Below, in pieces: positions 33,386-41,516 of a stretch of 64,000 nt of DNA. Source of the stretch: [Zimmermannella] faecalis ATCC 13722 (lineage in GTDB: Bacteria; Actinomycetota; Actinomycetes; Actinomycetales; Microbacteriaceae); the NCBI RefSeq assembly GCF_000381765.1, contig NZ_KB907078.1:124001-188000 (forward strand), read 5' to 3'. Every line of letters begins with the position of its first letter. The stretch's first letter is position 1. A program made the translations under genes and the position numbers. The notes beneath the pieces are model-generated. The model did no database searches. It was not told the origin of the DNA and was given only the letters and a program-made list of their open reading frames with translations.

Positions 33386-34726
33386 TCAGGCCATGTGCGC
33401 CGCGCGGTACTGCGTACGCGCGTAGTCGTCGTACGGCGACGGGCGCACGACACCGCGAATCCGGGCAAAGCCGAGGTCGGCCTCGGGATCGGTGCCGTGA
33501 CCCGGGTGCTCGCCATAGACGAGCGTGACCTCGGTACCCGGCGTCGCCGCCCGGTCATCGACGATCGACAGGGCGAGCACCCGGTCGAGCGGCGCGATAT
33601 GCGCCGTCCAGAAGGTCATCCCCACGAGCCCCTGCGCATCTTCGAGCCGGAACCGGCCGTAGCTGTTGAAGTAGCCGAGCCCCTCGCCAAGTACCCGCGC
33701 GACGTCGTCGCGATCGAGCTCGACCGTGACCCGGGTGCGGTGCGTCTCGTCCTTCGCCGCCGCGAGCGCGTCGCGGCCAATGAAGTCGTGCCCAAGGTGC
33801 ACCGAACGCCCATACCCGAGCTCCCACGGGGTGAGGTAGTAGTCGGCGATATCGTCGGAGTAGTAGCTCCCGCTGAGCGGCCGCTTGCCCTCGAACGAGA
33901 ACTCGCTGATCGACTCGCGGTAGTCACGCAGTCGCTCGTCGAGGTAGATCGCCGGCGTCGGCGTCGGAATCCAGCCGCTCTCAACCCCGTTCGTGAAGTA
34001 CGCGAGCCCGCCCACCTGCGCGAGCCCGCTCGGCTCACCCGCCGCGAGCAGCGCATCCTTCACCGCCTGGTAGTCGCCGAAGTCGCCGATGAGTTCGAAT
34101 CCCGCCTGCCCGGCCATGCCGTGGCGCAGCGCCCGCACCGGGCGGTCGGCGATCGACACGATTGCCGAGTGGAAGAACTTCACATCGGGCGCGGCGCCGC
34201 CGATCGCCCGCTCGACGACCTCGAGCGCGCGCGGCCCCTGCACCTGAAAACGGAAGTGCCGACGGGTGCCGTCGCGCTTGACCGACGAGTCGGGCTCGAT
34301 CTCGACGCGAACGTCGTAGTTGCCGGTACGGGCGTGGTAGTTCACCCAGGTGTGGGATGCGGGCGGCCCCGCGAGCACGTACCGGTGCGTGTCGGTTCGG
34401 AGCAGGATGCCGTCGGTGATGATGTTCCCGTCGTAGGCGACGGGAATGAACTGCTTCGCCTGGCCGACCGCGAACTTCTCGTAGTTGTTCGCACTCACGC
34501 GCTCGAGGAGGGCGGTCGCGTCGGCGCCCTCGATGACGGTGTCGAACATGTGGAACGAGAGGTCGAAGATCGCGACACGATCGCGCCAGGATGCCTGCTC
34601 GGCGCCCCAGCCCTCGAACTCGGGTTCAACGACGGGCACAGCCCAGGCGGGTGCGCCGGGTTTCCAGAGCAGTTGGATTGGCGATCCGGCTGCGTCGATG
34701 GCCTCTTGGAGATTGCGTCCTTGCAT
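33386..34726 (-). CDS. Tetrahydrofolate-dependent aromatic O-demethylase, LigM/DesA-like (copy 2)
   Basis: This 446-residue GcvT-like protein is a diverged paralogue of the one at 30268: both share the ASWRDRVAIFDLSFHM-type strand, the FRFQVQGP core and a YYLTPWELGYGR segment. Differences in the pocket regions suggest a different methoxyarene. GGAACC lies upstream of the ATG at 34726. It is the third gene of the purU-metF-ligM operon, so its methyl product, 5-methyl-tetrahydrofolate, is handled by enzymes from the same transcript. Confidence 0.8.
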   Translation of the reverse strand: MQGRNLQEAIDAAGSPIQLLWKPGAPAWAVPVVEPEFEGWGAEQASWRDRVAIFDLSFHMFDTVIEGADATALLERVSANNYEKFAVGQAKQFIPVAYDGNIITDGILLRTDTHRYVLAGPPASHTWVNYHARTGNYDVRVEIEPDSSVKRDGTRRHFRFQVQGPRALEVVERAIGGAAPDVKFFHSAIVSIADRPVRALRHGMAGQAGFELIGDFGDYQAVKDALLAAGEPSGLAQVGGLAYFTNGVESGWIPTPTPAIYLDERLRDYRESISEFSFEGKRPLSGSYYSDDIADYYLTPWELGYGRSVHLGHDFIGRDALAAAKDETHRTRVTVELDRDDVARVLGEGLGYFNSYGRFRLEDAQGLVGMTFWTAHIAPLDRVLALSIVDDRAATPGTEVTLVYGEHPGHGTDPEADLGFARIRGVVRPSPYDDYARTQYRAAHMA

Positions 34727-34759
34727 GATGTGGTTCCTTTGCGGAGGTGAGTCGCCAGG

Positions 34760-35605
34760 TCAGGCGAGGTAGTTATGCACCCACTGCGACGTCGCTTCGA
34801 CGCCCCCGAAGGTGTAGAAGTGCACGGCGACGTCGCCGTGCACGGTTGGGTCGAGCCCGTCGGCGAGCTGATCAATGAGTCGCTCGGGCCCAGCGGTACC
34901 GACGAGATTCGCGAGCGAGAACCCGTATTTCTTGACGATGCCGGCGCTCGACGAGATGCCGAAGCGGCGAGCGAAGCCGAGTAACCGCTTCACCCCGGCG
35001 GGCCCGGGGAGCCCGAGTCGCACCGGCGCACTGATTCCGCGAGCGCGGAGCTCGCGCAACCATTCGAGAATCGGCGCCTCGTCGAAGCCGAACTGGGTGA
35101 TGATCGTCGACTCGATCCCCTGCTCGGCAAGCGCGGCCGACTTTGCCTCGAGCTCACGCCAGAGCACGTCGTCGGGGATATCGGGGTGCCCTTCGGGATA
35201 CCCGCTGATCGAGACGTGCGTGACGCCAAATTCGGGGAGCAAGCCGGTCTCGATGACGTCGCGGGCAGAGGCGAACGGGCCCTCGGGAGTGGCGGGATCG
35301 CCGCCCACGACGAAGACGCTGCCGCTCGCGTTCGCGTCGCGCAGCGCGCCGAGCACCTGCCGCAGCTCGTCGGTGCTCGTCAGCCGCCGGGCGGCGATGT
35401 GCGGCACGGGGGTCAGCCCGGCAGCAAGTACCGCCTTCGCGCCGGCGACGCGCTCGGCGAGCGATTCGGTCGCGAGAAAGGTCACGTTGACGCGAGTGTG
35501 GGCGGGCAGCACTTTGGCCGCCCCCGGAAGCTCGGGGGCGTCGCGCGCGGTCATCTCGAGCGAGAAGTTGTCGAGGAGGGCAGCGGCCCCGGTGGTGAGA
35601 GTCAT
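34760..35605 (-). CDS. metF: Methylenetetrahydrofolate reductase
   Basis: This 281-residue TIM-barrel flavoprotein interconverts 5-methyl- and 5,10-methylene-tetrahydrofolate. It begins NFSLEMTARD (the conserved Glu of MetF), and contains PVPHIAARRL, VFVVGGDP, HVSISGYPEGHPD, TIITQFGFD and HFYTFGG. Placed between purU and an O-demethylase gene it should run in the oxidative direction, as MetF does in Sphingobium vanillate degradation. It is slightly shorter than the E. coli protein. The ribosome site before 35605 is weak. Confidence 0.87.
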   Translation of the reverse strand: MTLTTGAAALLDNFSLEMTARDAPELPGAAKVLPAHTRVNVTFLATESLAERVAGAKAVLAAGLTPVPHIAARRLTSTDELRQVLGALRDANASGSVFVVGGDPATPEGPFASARDVIETGLLPEFGVTHVSISGYPEGHPDIPDDVLWRELEAKSAALAEQGIESTIITQFGFDEAPILEWLRELRARGISAPVRLGLPGPAGVKRLLGFARRFGISSSAGIVKKYGFSLANLVGTAGPERLIDQLADGLDPTVHGDVAVHFYTFGGVEATSQWVHNYLA

Positions 35606-35628
35606 GGTTTGAACCTGTTCCGTGGGGG

Positions 35629-36537
35629 TCAGTCGGCAAACACGACGGTTTCGGTGCCGTTGAGCATGACGCGGTCTTGGCAGTGCCAGGTGACGGCACG
35701 AGAGAGTACCTGACGCTCGACGTCAGAGCCGCGCCGCTGCAGGTCGGCGGCGGTGTCGGCGTGGGTGACGCGCACGACGTTCTGGTCGATAATCGGCCCC
35801 TCGTCGAGGTCGGCCGTGACGTAGTGCGCGGTGGCGCCGATGAGCTTGACGCCCCGCTCCTTCGCCTTTCGGTAGGGGGCGGCGCCGATGAAGGCGGGCA
35901 GGAACGAGTGGTGGATGTTGATGATCGGCACGCCGACCCGGTCGAGGAAGTCCTCCGAGAGGATCTGCATGTATCGCGCGAGCACGATGAGATCGGCGTT
36001 GCCGTCGAGCAGCTTCACGATTTCCGCTTCGGCTTCGCTCTTGTCGGCGCCTTTCGCGGAGGGGACGTGGAAGAAGGGCACCCCGAACTGCCGAACGTCG
36101 TCGGCGACGTCGACATGGTTCGAGATGACCATTGCGACGGTCATGGGGATGTCGCCGCGACGCTGGCGCCAGAGCAGATCGAGCAGGCAGTGGTCGGCCT
36201 TCGAGGCGAGAATCGCGACGCGCTTGACGTCGGAGGCGGGAACGAGTTGCCATGTGAGCTCCAGTTCTTCGCCCACCTTGCGCTCGAGGTCAGCCTCGAG
36301 GTCGGGGCGCTTCGCCGCGAAGTCGGTGATTGTGAGCACGGTGCGCTGAAAGAAGTTCCCACCGACCGGGTCGTCGCTGTACTGGTCGAGCGACACGACG
36401 TTCGCGTCGTACTTCGCGAGCACCGACGAGATCGCGGTGACAAGCCCGGGGCGGTCGGCACCACTGACGAGCAGGGTTGCTCGGTCGCGGCGTACGGCGA
36501 TGGGCAGCTGCCCGGTGGTCGGCTGCGTGGCGCTCAA
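35629..36537 (-). CDS. purU: Formyltetrahydrofolate deformylase
   Basis: This 302-residue enzyme splits 10-formyl-tetrahydrofolate to formate and free tetrahydrofolate. An N-terminal ACT domain (VSGADRPGLVTAISSVLAKYD) precedes the formyltransferase domain with INIHHSFLPAFIGAAPY and TADLDEGPIIDQ; the catalytic His and Asp are present. The start is TTG at 36537 with GAGGAG 5-6 nt upstream. It is the first gene of the purU-metF-ligM operon and would recycle folate for the O-demethylases. Confidence 0.93.
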   Translation of the reverse strand: MSATQPTTGQLPIAVRRDRATLLVSGADRPGLVTAISSVLAKYDANVVSLDQYSDDPVGGNFFQRTVLTITDFAAKRPDLEADLERKVGEELELTWQLVPASDVKRVAILASKADHCLLDLLWRQRRGDIPMTVAMVISNHVDVADDVRQFGVPFFHVPSAKGADKSEAEAEIVKLLDGNADLIVLARYMQILSEDFLDRVGVPIINIHHSFLPAFIGAAPYRKAKERGVKLIGATAHYVTADLDEGPIIDQNVVRVTHADTAADLQRRGSDVERQVLSRAVTWHCQDRVMLNGTETVVFAD

Positions 36538-36584
36538 TTCGACTCCTCATTGTGGCGAAATGATTCCGGTCACCTTCGACCGGC

Positions 36585-36632
36585 ATGGTTTCAACGTACT
36601 GAAACCATGCCTGAGTGTCAACTATCTGAAAC
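36585..36632 (-). promoter_or_regulatory. purU-metF-ligM promoter with two overlapping operator-like sites
   Basis: On the minus strand TTGACA (36616-36621) is separated by exactly 17 bp from TACGTT (36593-36598), a near-ideal sigma-70-type promoter. The palindrome GTTTCA-N6-TGAAAC at 36588-36605, extended to 11-bp arms at 36583-36610, covers the -10. A second site, GTGTCA-N6-TGAAAC at 36615-36632, covers the -35. This layout is that of a repressed promoter. Confidence 0.75.
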
Positions 36633-36688
36633 TGAGCATGTGGGACGAGCCCCTGACGACCCGCCGCCGGTCTCCTTACTCCACCGAC

Positions 36689-37606
36689 CTACTCCGAGAG
36701 CGCGAGGAACTGCTCGACCACCGGGTTCCACTCGCGCGTACGCCGGGAAACCAGCAGGGCGTGCAGCGGCGGCAGCGCCGGCTCGAGTGGGCGCGCGACG
36801 AGTCCCGACCGGGCGAACACGTCGCCACCGGGATCGGGCAGGACGCTCGCGGCGAGACCCGCCTGAATCAGCGGCAGACTCACCTGGATCGTCGAGACCG
36901 TGCGCAGACGCGCCGGCTGCACCCCCGCATCCGCGAGCCCCCGCTCGACCAGCTCGGGAAGGCTCTCGAGCGCCGTCGTGCGCTGCGGCTGCACGAGCTC
37001 ACGGTGCGCGAACTCTGCCAACTCGACGGTGCCATCGGGGGCATCATCAGCTGGAAAAACCCCGACGAGCGGCATCGGCCGCCAGCGCTGAATGACGAAC
37101 TCGTCACCGTATCGACGAGTGAAGTCGTCCGTGTCGGCCACCATGATGGCCGACACGTCGACGCTGTGCTGGCGGAGATCGTCGATCGCATCCCACGGCG
37201 GCGGGTCAAATAGCCGCACCTCGAGCTCACGAGTCGAGGTGAAGGCGCGCAGCCGGACCGGCAGGTGGTGCCACATGAGCACGGGCACGGCCGCGATCGT
37301 GAGTGTGCCGCGCGCCCCGTCGCGAAACGCCGCCACGGCATCGATGAGATCGTCGACGTCGCCAAGAATCCGCGCCGCGGATCCGACAAGGTGACGCCCC
37401 ACCGCGGTGGGACGCACGCCGCGCGTCGACCGCTCGAGGAGCTCAATGCCGAACATCGACTCGAGCTTCGTGATCGCCATGCTCAGTGCCGGCTGCGAAA
37501 GATGAAGCCGCTCCGCCGCCGCGGAAAACGAGCCCGCATCGACCACCTCGAGGTAGTACCGCAGCAGTCGCAGCTCTGGTGTTGGACGTATACCTGGACC
37601 CTCCAT
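36689..37606 (-). CDS. LysR-family transcriptional regulator
   Basis: This 305-residue regulator has an N-terminal helix-turn-helix (FSAAAERLHLSQPALSMAI) and the usual LysR effector domain. The ATG at 37606 is chosen because it begins the family-length protein; upstream frames are low-complexity. It is divergent from the extradiol dioxygenase gene at 37753 and upstream of, but 151 bp away from, purU. It is the natural candidate to control the dioxygenase. A typical LysR box overlaps its own start. Confidence 0.85.
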   Translation of the reverse strand: MEGPGIRPTPELRLLRYYLEVVDAGSFSAAAERLHLSQPALSMAITKLESMFGIELLERSTRGVRPTAVGRHLVGSAARILGDVDDLIDAVAAFRDGARGTLTIAAVPVLMWHHLPVRLRAFTSTRELEVRLFDPPPWDAIDDLRQHSVDVSAIMVADTDDFTRRYGDEFVIQRWRPMPLVGVFPADDAPDGTVELAEFAHRELVQPQRTTALESLPELVERGLADAGVQPARLRTVSTIQVSLPLIQAGLAASVLPDPGGDVFARSGLVARPLEPALPPLHALLVSRRTREWNPVVEQFLALSE

Positions 37607-37621
37607 ATCAGTAGAGCTTAT
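37605..37621. promoter_or_regulatory. LysR-type box ATA-N11-TAT
   Basis: The inverted repeat ATA-N11-TAT, the general LysR T-N11-A motif, lies at the start of the LysR gene and 132 bp before the dioxygenase gene. It suggests negative autoregulation and perhaps activation of the divergent gene. Confidence 0.45.
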
Positions 37622-37752
37622 ACCGACGCGAGGCGACTGCCCGGTTCCGCACCCCGCGCCACCCACGAAGACTGGCGGCACGGGTGAGGGTGGCGTGAAT
37701 CCCCTCCGCCACCCTCACCCGCCCATCCGCCCCGCCCGACTAGGAGTCGACG

Positions 37753-38748
37753 ATGCTTCCCGTCACGAATTTCGATACCCCCTTCCAGCTCACCCGCGCG
37801 AGCCACGTGCGGCTCGGCGTCACCGACCTCGAACGCAGCGTGGCGTTCTACCGCGACACGATCGGCCTCGTCGTCACCGAGGTCACCGACGACGTTGCGT
37901 ACCTGCGCGGCCTCGAGGAGGCGGCCCACCACTCACTCGTGCTCGAACGCACCGCCGACGCCAAGGCTCACGCCGTCGGCCTGCGCGTGCGCAGCGACGC
38001 CGACATCGTCGCCGCCGAGAAATACTTCGGCGAAAACGACATCGAGTTCGAGCGCGTCGAGGCCGACCACCAGGGCCCGACCATCCGATTCCGGGATGCC
38101 GTCGGTACCCACATCGAACTCACGAGCGAGTTCGACCTCGTCGACCGACGCATGCAGCACTACGACGAGTACCGCGCCGGATTCCCGCAGCGCATCGACC
38201 ACTACCAGTGCGTCACGCACGACGTGCAGAAGGCGACCGACTTCTGGACCGGCCTCGGCATGCGCCTCACCGAGTACACCGCGAAGGACGGCACCGACGA
38301 GCTGTGGGGCACGTGGATGGAGGTGAAGGGCAACACGCACGACCTCGTATTCACGAACGGTCGCGGGCCGCGCCTGCACCACTTCGCGTACGCCGTGCCC
38401 GACGGCGCCTCGCTCCTGCACGCCGCCGACGTCGCGGGGGCGACCGGATTCGGCAACGAGATCGACCGCGGGCCCGGGCGCCACGGCATCAGCAACGCCC
38501 TGTTCCTCTACCTTCGCGACCCCGACCAGCACCGAATCGAGCTGTTCAACACGCACTACCAGTTCATCGACCTCGAGACCCCGCCGATTCGCTGGGACGT
38601 CTCGAACCCTCGCCGCGCCCAGCTCTGGGGCCTGCCCGCGTCGAGCCGCTGGTTCTTCGAGGCGAGCGAGTTCCCGAACGAGCCGACGCACGAGCCGCTA
38701 CTCAAGGCCTCGCCCGAGACGCTCGAGGAGTACCTCGGGCTGCACTAA
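37753..38748 (+). CDS. hpaD: Extradiol ring-cleavage dioxygenase, homoprotocatechuate 2,3-dioxygenase-like
   Basis: This 331-residue type-I extradiol dioxygenase has two VOC domains and opens a catechol ring next to the hydroxyls. Metal ligands are His150 (RIDHYQCV), His209 or 210 (RLHHFAYAV) and Glu263 (DQHRIELFN), close to His155, His214 and Glu267 of the Brevibacterium fuscum homoprotocatechuate enzyme; the C-terminal IRWDVSNPRRAQLWG also fits that group. TAGGAGTC precedes the ATG. It is divergent from a LysR gene and monocistronic. The metal (Fe or Mn) and the exact catechol cannot be told from sequence. Confidence 0.85.
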   Translation: MLPVTNFDTPFQLTRASHVRLGVTDLERSVAFYRDTIGLVVTEVTDDVAYLRGLEEAAHHSLVLERTADAKAHAVGLRVRSDADIVAAEKYFGENDIEFERVEADHQGPTIRFRDAVGTHIELTSEFDLVDRRMQHYDEYRAGFPQRIDHYQCVTHDVQKATDFWTGLGMRLTEYTAKDGTDELWGTWMEVKGNTHDLVFTNGRGPRLHHFAYAVPDGASLLHAADVAGATGFGNEIDRGPGRHGISNALFLYLRDPDQHRIELFNTHYQFIDLETPPIRWDVSNPRRAQLWGLPASSRWFFEASEFPNEPTHEPLLKASPETLEEYLGLH

Positions 38749-38761
38749 CTCCCGGCCCTAC

Positions 38762-38887
38762 CGGCCCTTGCCCATCCAGCCCGCCCCGCCTATCCACCCC
38801 TGACCTCCCCGACCAGACCTGACAAACGCGACGAGACCTGATGGCATGCCATCAGGTCTCGTCGCGTTGATCAGGGTTCGTCGGGCT
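38762..38887. repeat. Intergenic palindromic repeat, copy 2 of 2
   Basis: The same element as at 6900-7007. Its 20-bp stem (38825-38844 with 38849-38868) and loop CATG make one uninterrupted 44-bp palindrome. It lies between the convergent dioxygenase and MetE-like genes, where it could end transcription from both sides. Confidence 0.85.
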
Positions 38888-38907
38888 GACCAGGGCCCGC
38901 GCAGGCG

Positions 38908-40116
38908 CTAGATGCGGGCAACCGCGCGGCGCGCACCCTCACCGAGCGACTCGAGCTTCGCCCAGGCGATCTGCGAGTGGATGCGGCCGCCGAGGCCACA
39001 GTCGGTCGAGGCGATGACGCGCTCGGGGCCGACGATCTTCGCGAAGCGAGCGATGCGCTGCGCGACGAGGTCAGGATGCTCGACAAGGTTGGTCGAGTGG
39101 CTCACGACGCCGGGCACGAGCACGAGGTCGTCGGGGATGATCGACTTGTTCTCTTCCCAGATCTCCCACTCGTGCTCGTGGCGCGCGTTCGCGGCCTCGA
39201 ACGACACCTGGCCGACGTTTGCCGAGAGCACGGTCTTGAGGATGTGCTTCAGCTCGATGTCGGTCGTGTGCGGGCCGTGCCACGAGCCCCAGCAGAGGTG
39301 CAGGCGCACGAGTTCCTTCGGCAGACCCTTGATTGCCTCGTTGATCGCGTCGATGCGGATCTGCGTGAACGCGAGGTAGTCCTCGACGCTCGGCTCGGGG
39401 TTGATCTGGTCCCAGTTCTCGGCGAGCGACGGGTCGTCGAGCTGCACGATGAGGCCGGCGTCGGTGACCGCCTTGTACTCCTCGTGGAGGGCGGGCACCC
39501 ACGCGTCGATGTGCTCCTGCTCCGAGGCGTAGAAGGCGTTCTGGATGCGCGCGGCCGAGCCGGGCGCGATGGCGGTGAGGAAGCCGCGCTCCCCCGGTTC
39601 GAGCGCCGCGTTGAGGTTGCGCACGTCGGCCGCGATCGCGTCCTGGCCGGTGTAGCGAATCTCGCCGGTCGTCGCGGGCCACTCGGTGGCGTTCTTGCCG
39701 GTGCCCATGCCGCTGTCGGGGTCGGCGTAGGCCTCGGCGAACTTGGTCCAGTCGCGGCGGTCGGGGAACGAGGTGAGCTGCACGTTGCCGGGCGTCGAGC
39801 GCACGGGCTCCTGCGTGAACGGGTTGTCGCCCGTGAGCGAGAGGCCGTCGTTGCGCTGGAACGAGTAGGTCCACCACGCGCCGTAGTCGACCGCGTTCGA
39901 CATGGCCTTGCCGAACTCGCCGTCGCCGGGCTGGGTGATGCCGCGCTCGCGCTGGCGTTCGACGACGTCGCGCACCGCCTCGGTGACGAGGGCGTCGTAC
40001 TCGGGCGTCGACTCGAGCGTGAAGCCGTCGTCGGCGAGCTTGCGCGAGGCGTTCGCCTCGATGAGGGCCTGGGTACGGGGCAGGCTGCCCGCGGTGGTCG
40101 TTTCGATCTGCGTCAT
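38908..40116 (-). CDS. Cobalamin-independent methionine synthase family protein (MetE C-domain only)
   Basis: This 402-residue protein corresponds to the catalytic half of MetE. The zinc ligands are visible as HLCWGSWHGPH (H-x-C), SFEAANARHEHEW (Glu) and STDCGLGGR (Cys). It lacks the N-terminal MetE half, as do archaeal core-MetE proteins and coenzyme M methyltransferase-like relatives. The ATG at 40116 starts the QIETTTAGSLPRT segment. The role may be methyl transfer from methyl-folate or a corrinoid to homocysteine, or another thiol alkyl transfer. Lying just past the O-demethylase island it could be an extra sink for methyl groups, but it has its own promoter and no shared operator. Confidence 0.8.
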   Translation of the reverse strand: MTQIETTTAGSLPRTQALIEANASRKLADDGFTLESTPEYDALVTEAVRDVVERQRERGITQPGDGEFGKAMSNAVDYGAWWTYSFQRNDGLSLTGDNPFTQEPVRSTPGNVQLTSFPDRRDWTKFAEAYADPDSGMGTGKNATEWPATTGEIRYTGQDAIAADVRNLNAALEPGERGFLTAIAPGSAARIQNAFYASEQEHIDAWVPALHEEYKAVTDAGLIVQLDDPSLAENWDQINPEPSVEDYLAFTQIRIDAINEAIKGLPKELVRLHLCWGSWHGPHTTDIELKHILKTVLSANVGQVSFEAANARHEHEWEIWEENKSIIPDDLVLVPGVVSHSTNLVEHPDLVAQRIARFAKIVGPERVIASTDCGLGGRIHSQIAWAKLESLGEGARRAVARI

Positions 40117-40273
40117 AGTGCTCAAAAAGTATCGAAGAACCCCTGATTTGCTGCGGAATGTGACGCAGTGCGACGTTGCGCGGCGGTTGGGGGTGCGGCC
40201 GCGACCATGACGCGCAGGTGAACATTGCGCGACATCTGGCGGCGCATCCGCTCGCCCGTGCTGGGATGGAGGC

Positions 40274-41011
40274 ATGAGCACCGTCGATCCCGACGCCGCG
40301 CGACGCGAGCGGCAGGCTCGCACGACCACCGCATCCGACCTCATCTTGCCCGCGCTGGGCATGCTGCTGCTTCCCGCGATCACCACGCTGCTGATTGTGC
40401 GGATGATCAAGGCCTCGATCGCGATGCATGCCCCCGGCTGGAACATTTTCCTCGCGATGACGGTGATGACCGTATCGGCGGCTGTCGTGCTCTTCTGCCT
40501 CGCGCGGTGGTACTCGGTCGTGCGCCGCAATCAGCGCCTGCCGGGCGTGCTCGTGCCGATCGCTCTCGCGGTGCTCGGGGTCGGCGCCGGCTTTGGCTTC
40601 TCGCCGGAACCGCCGGCGTGGGTGGCATCGTTCGAACCGCGCATGGATGCGCTGATTCTCATCGCGATTGGGGTGGTGCTGCTCGTGCTGAGCGGCTGGA
40701 CCCGCGCCCGTCGCATCGCCCGGAACGAGCTCGGGGCGGAGCTCATGCGTGCCGCGCCGCCGGTGCCGGGGTACGTCTCGAATCAGGGTTACGACCTCAT
40801 GGACCCCGACGCGGTCACGCTCCTCACCACCGTGACGTTCACGTTCCTGGACGCCGACGGCGTGCGCCGGTTCGTGCAGAAGTACCAGACGATTCCCCGC
40901 GCCGACCCGATCGTGAACGGCGAACGCGTCGACCTCTGGTTCGACCGCGCCGAGCCGTCGAACACGAAGCGCATCATCGTGCGGCGGCGAGCGGCCGGGC
41001 AGCGGGCGTAG
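40274..41011 (+). CDS. Conserved membrane protein of unknown function
   Basis: This 245-residue protein has about four membrane helices in its first 150 residues (LGMLLLPAITTLLIV; MTVMTVSAAVVLFCL; LVPIALAVLGVGAG; LILIAIGVVLLVLSGW) and a soluble C-terminal domain rich in beta-strands (AVTLLTTVTFTFLDADGVRRF). GGAGGC precedes the ATG. I do not recognise the family. It is probably monocistronic. Confidence 0.75.
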   Translation: MSTVDPDAARRERQARTTTASDLILPALGMLLLPAITTLLIVRMIKASIAMHAPGWNIFLAMTVMTVSAAVVLFCLARWYSVVRRNQRLPGVLVPIALAVLGVGAGFGFSPEPPAWVASFEPRMDALILIAIGVVLLVLSGWTRARRIARNELGAELMRAAPPVPGYVSNQGYDLMDPDAVTLLTTVTFTFLDADGVRRFVQKYQTIPRADPIVNGERVDLWFDRAEPSNTKRIIVRRRAAGQRA

Positions 41012-41093
41012 GCCGGATGCGCGCGGGCTGGCTGTTGCGCGCGGGTTGGCTGCGCGTCCGGTTACGCCTGGGCGTCCGGTCACGCCTGGCGGC

Positions 41094-41099
41094 TAGCAT
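41094..41099 (+). promoter_or_regulatory. -10 element of a leaderless promoter (S4 gene)
   Basis: TAGCAT is followed by 6 nt and the ATG at 41106; there is no purine-rich ribosome site. Confidence 0.6.
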
Positions 41100-41105
41100 T
41101 TGGGC

Positions 41106-41339
41106 ATGAGCAGTAGCGACCCGATCGACGATGTCCAGATCGATGGCGACATGATTCGGCTCGGGCAGTTCCTGAAGTTCTCGGGGCTGCTCGACACGGG
41201 CAGCGATGCGAAAGAGATCATCGGCGAGGGCCACGTGCGAGTGAACGGCGAGCGCGAGACGCGCCGCGGCCGGCAGCTGCACGACGGCGACGTTGTCGAG
41301 CTCGGCGGACACGAAGTGCGGGTGCGCGCCGGGACGTGA
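41106..41339 (+). CDS. Small S4-domain RNA-binding protein (YaaA/RlbA-like)
   Basis: This 77-residue protein is a single S4 fold: IRLGQFLKFSGLLDTGSDAK, then EGHVRVNGERETRRGRQL and DVVELGG. Such proteins bind structured RNA, often the ribosome. The ATG at 41106 is preferred over a TTG two codons earlier because the -10 spacing marks it as the leaderless 5' end. Confidence 0.82.
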   Translation: MSSSDPIDDVQIDGDMIRLGQFLKFSGLLDTGSDAKEIIGEGHVRVNGERETRRGRQLHDGDVVELGGHEVRVRAGT

Positions 41340-41384
41340 GCGGCGGCCAGCCCCGCGTATCCGGGCTCGCTGGGCTCGTGCGCT

Positions 41385-41475
41385 GACAACTGGCGCCGCT
41401 GCGAACAACTGGCGCTGCTGCGGACAACTGGCGCCGTCAAAACGGCGCCAGTTGTCGCTGGCGGCGCCAATTGCG
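41385..41475. repeat. GGCGCCAGTTGTC intergenic repeat, copy 1 of 3
   Basis: It contains a perfect 15-bp hairpin, GACAACTGGCGCCGT (41423-41437) with its complement at 41442-41456 and loop CAAA, plus two further ACAACTGGCGC units upstream and a GGCGCCAATTG unit downstream. It lies between the S4 and VOC genes. Confidence 0.85.
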
Positions 41476-41504
41476 CGGCCCCGCGGGAAGTCGGAGGCGC
41501 GGCC

Positions 41505-41510
41505 TACACT
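41505..41510 (+). promoter_or_regulatory. -10 element of a leaderless promoter (VOC gene)
   Basis: TACACT is followed by 6 nt and the ATG at 41517. Confidence 0.6.
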
Positions 41511-41516
41511 TTCGCC

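Noticed and set aside
36538-36688. A riboswitch before purU-metF-ligM (for example a THF or SAM riboswitch)
   Set aside because: The palindromes overlap the promoter rather than the leader, the leader is short, and no known riboswitch core was recognised.
40117-40273. A cobalamin or SAM riboswitch upstream of the MetE-like gene
   Set aside because: The 157-bp gap shows no recognisable conserved core or pairing pattern.
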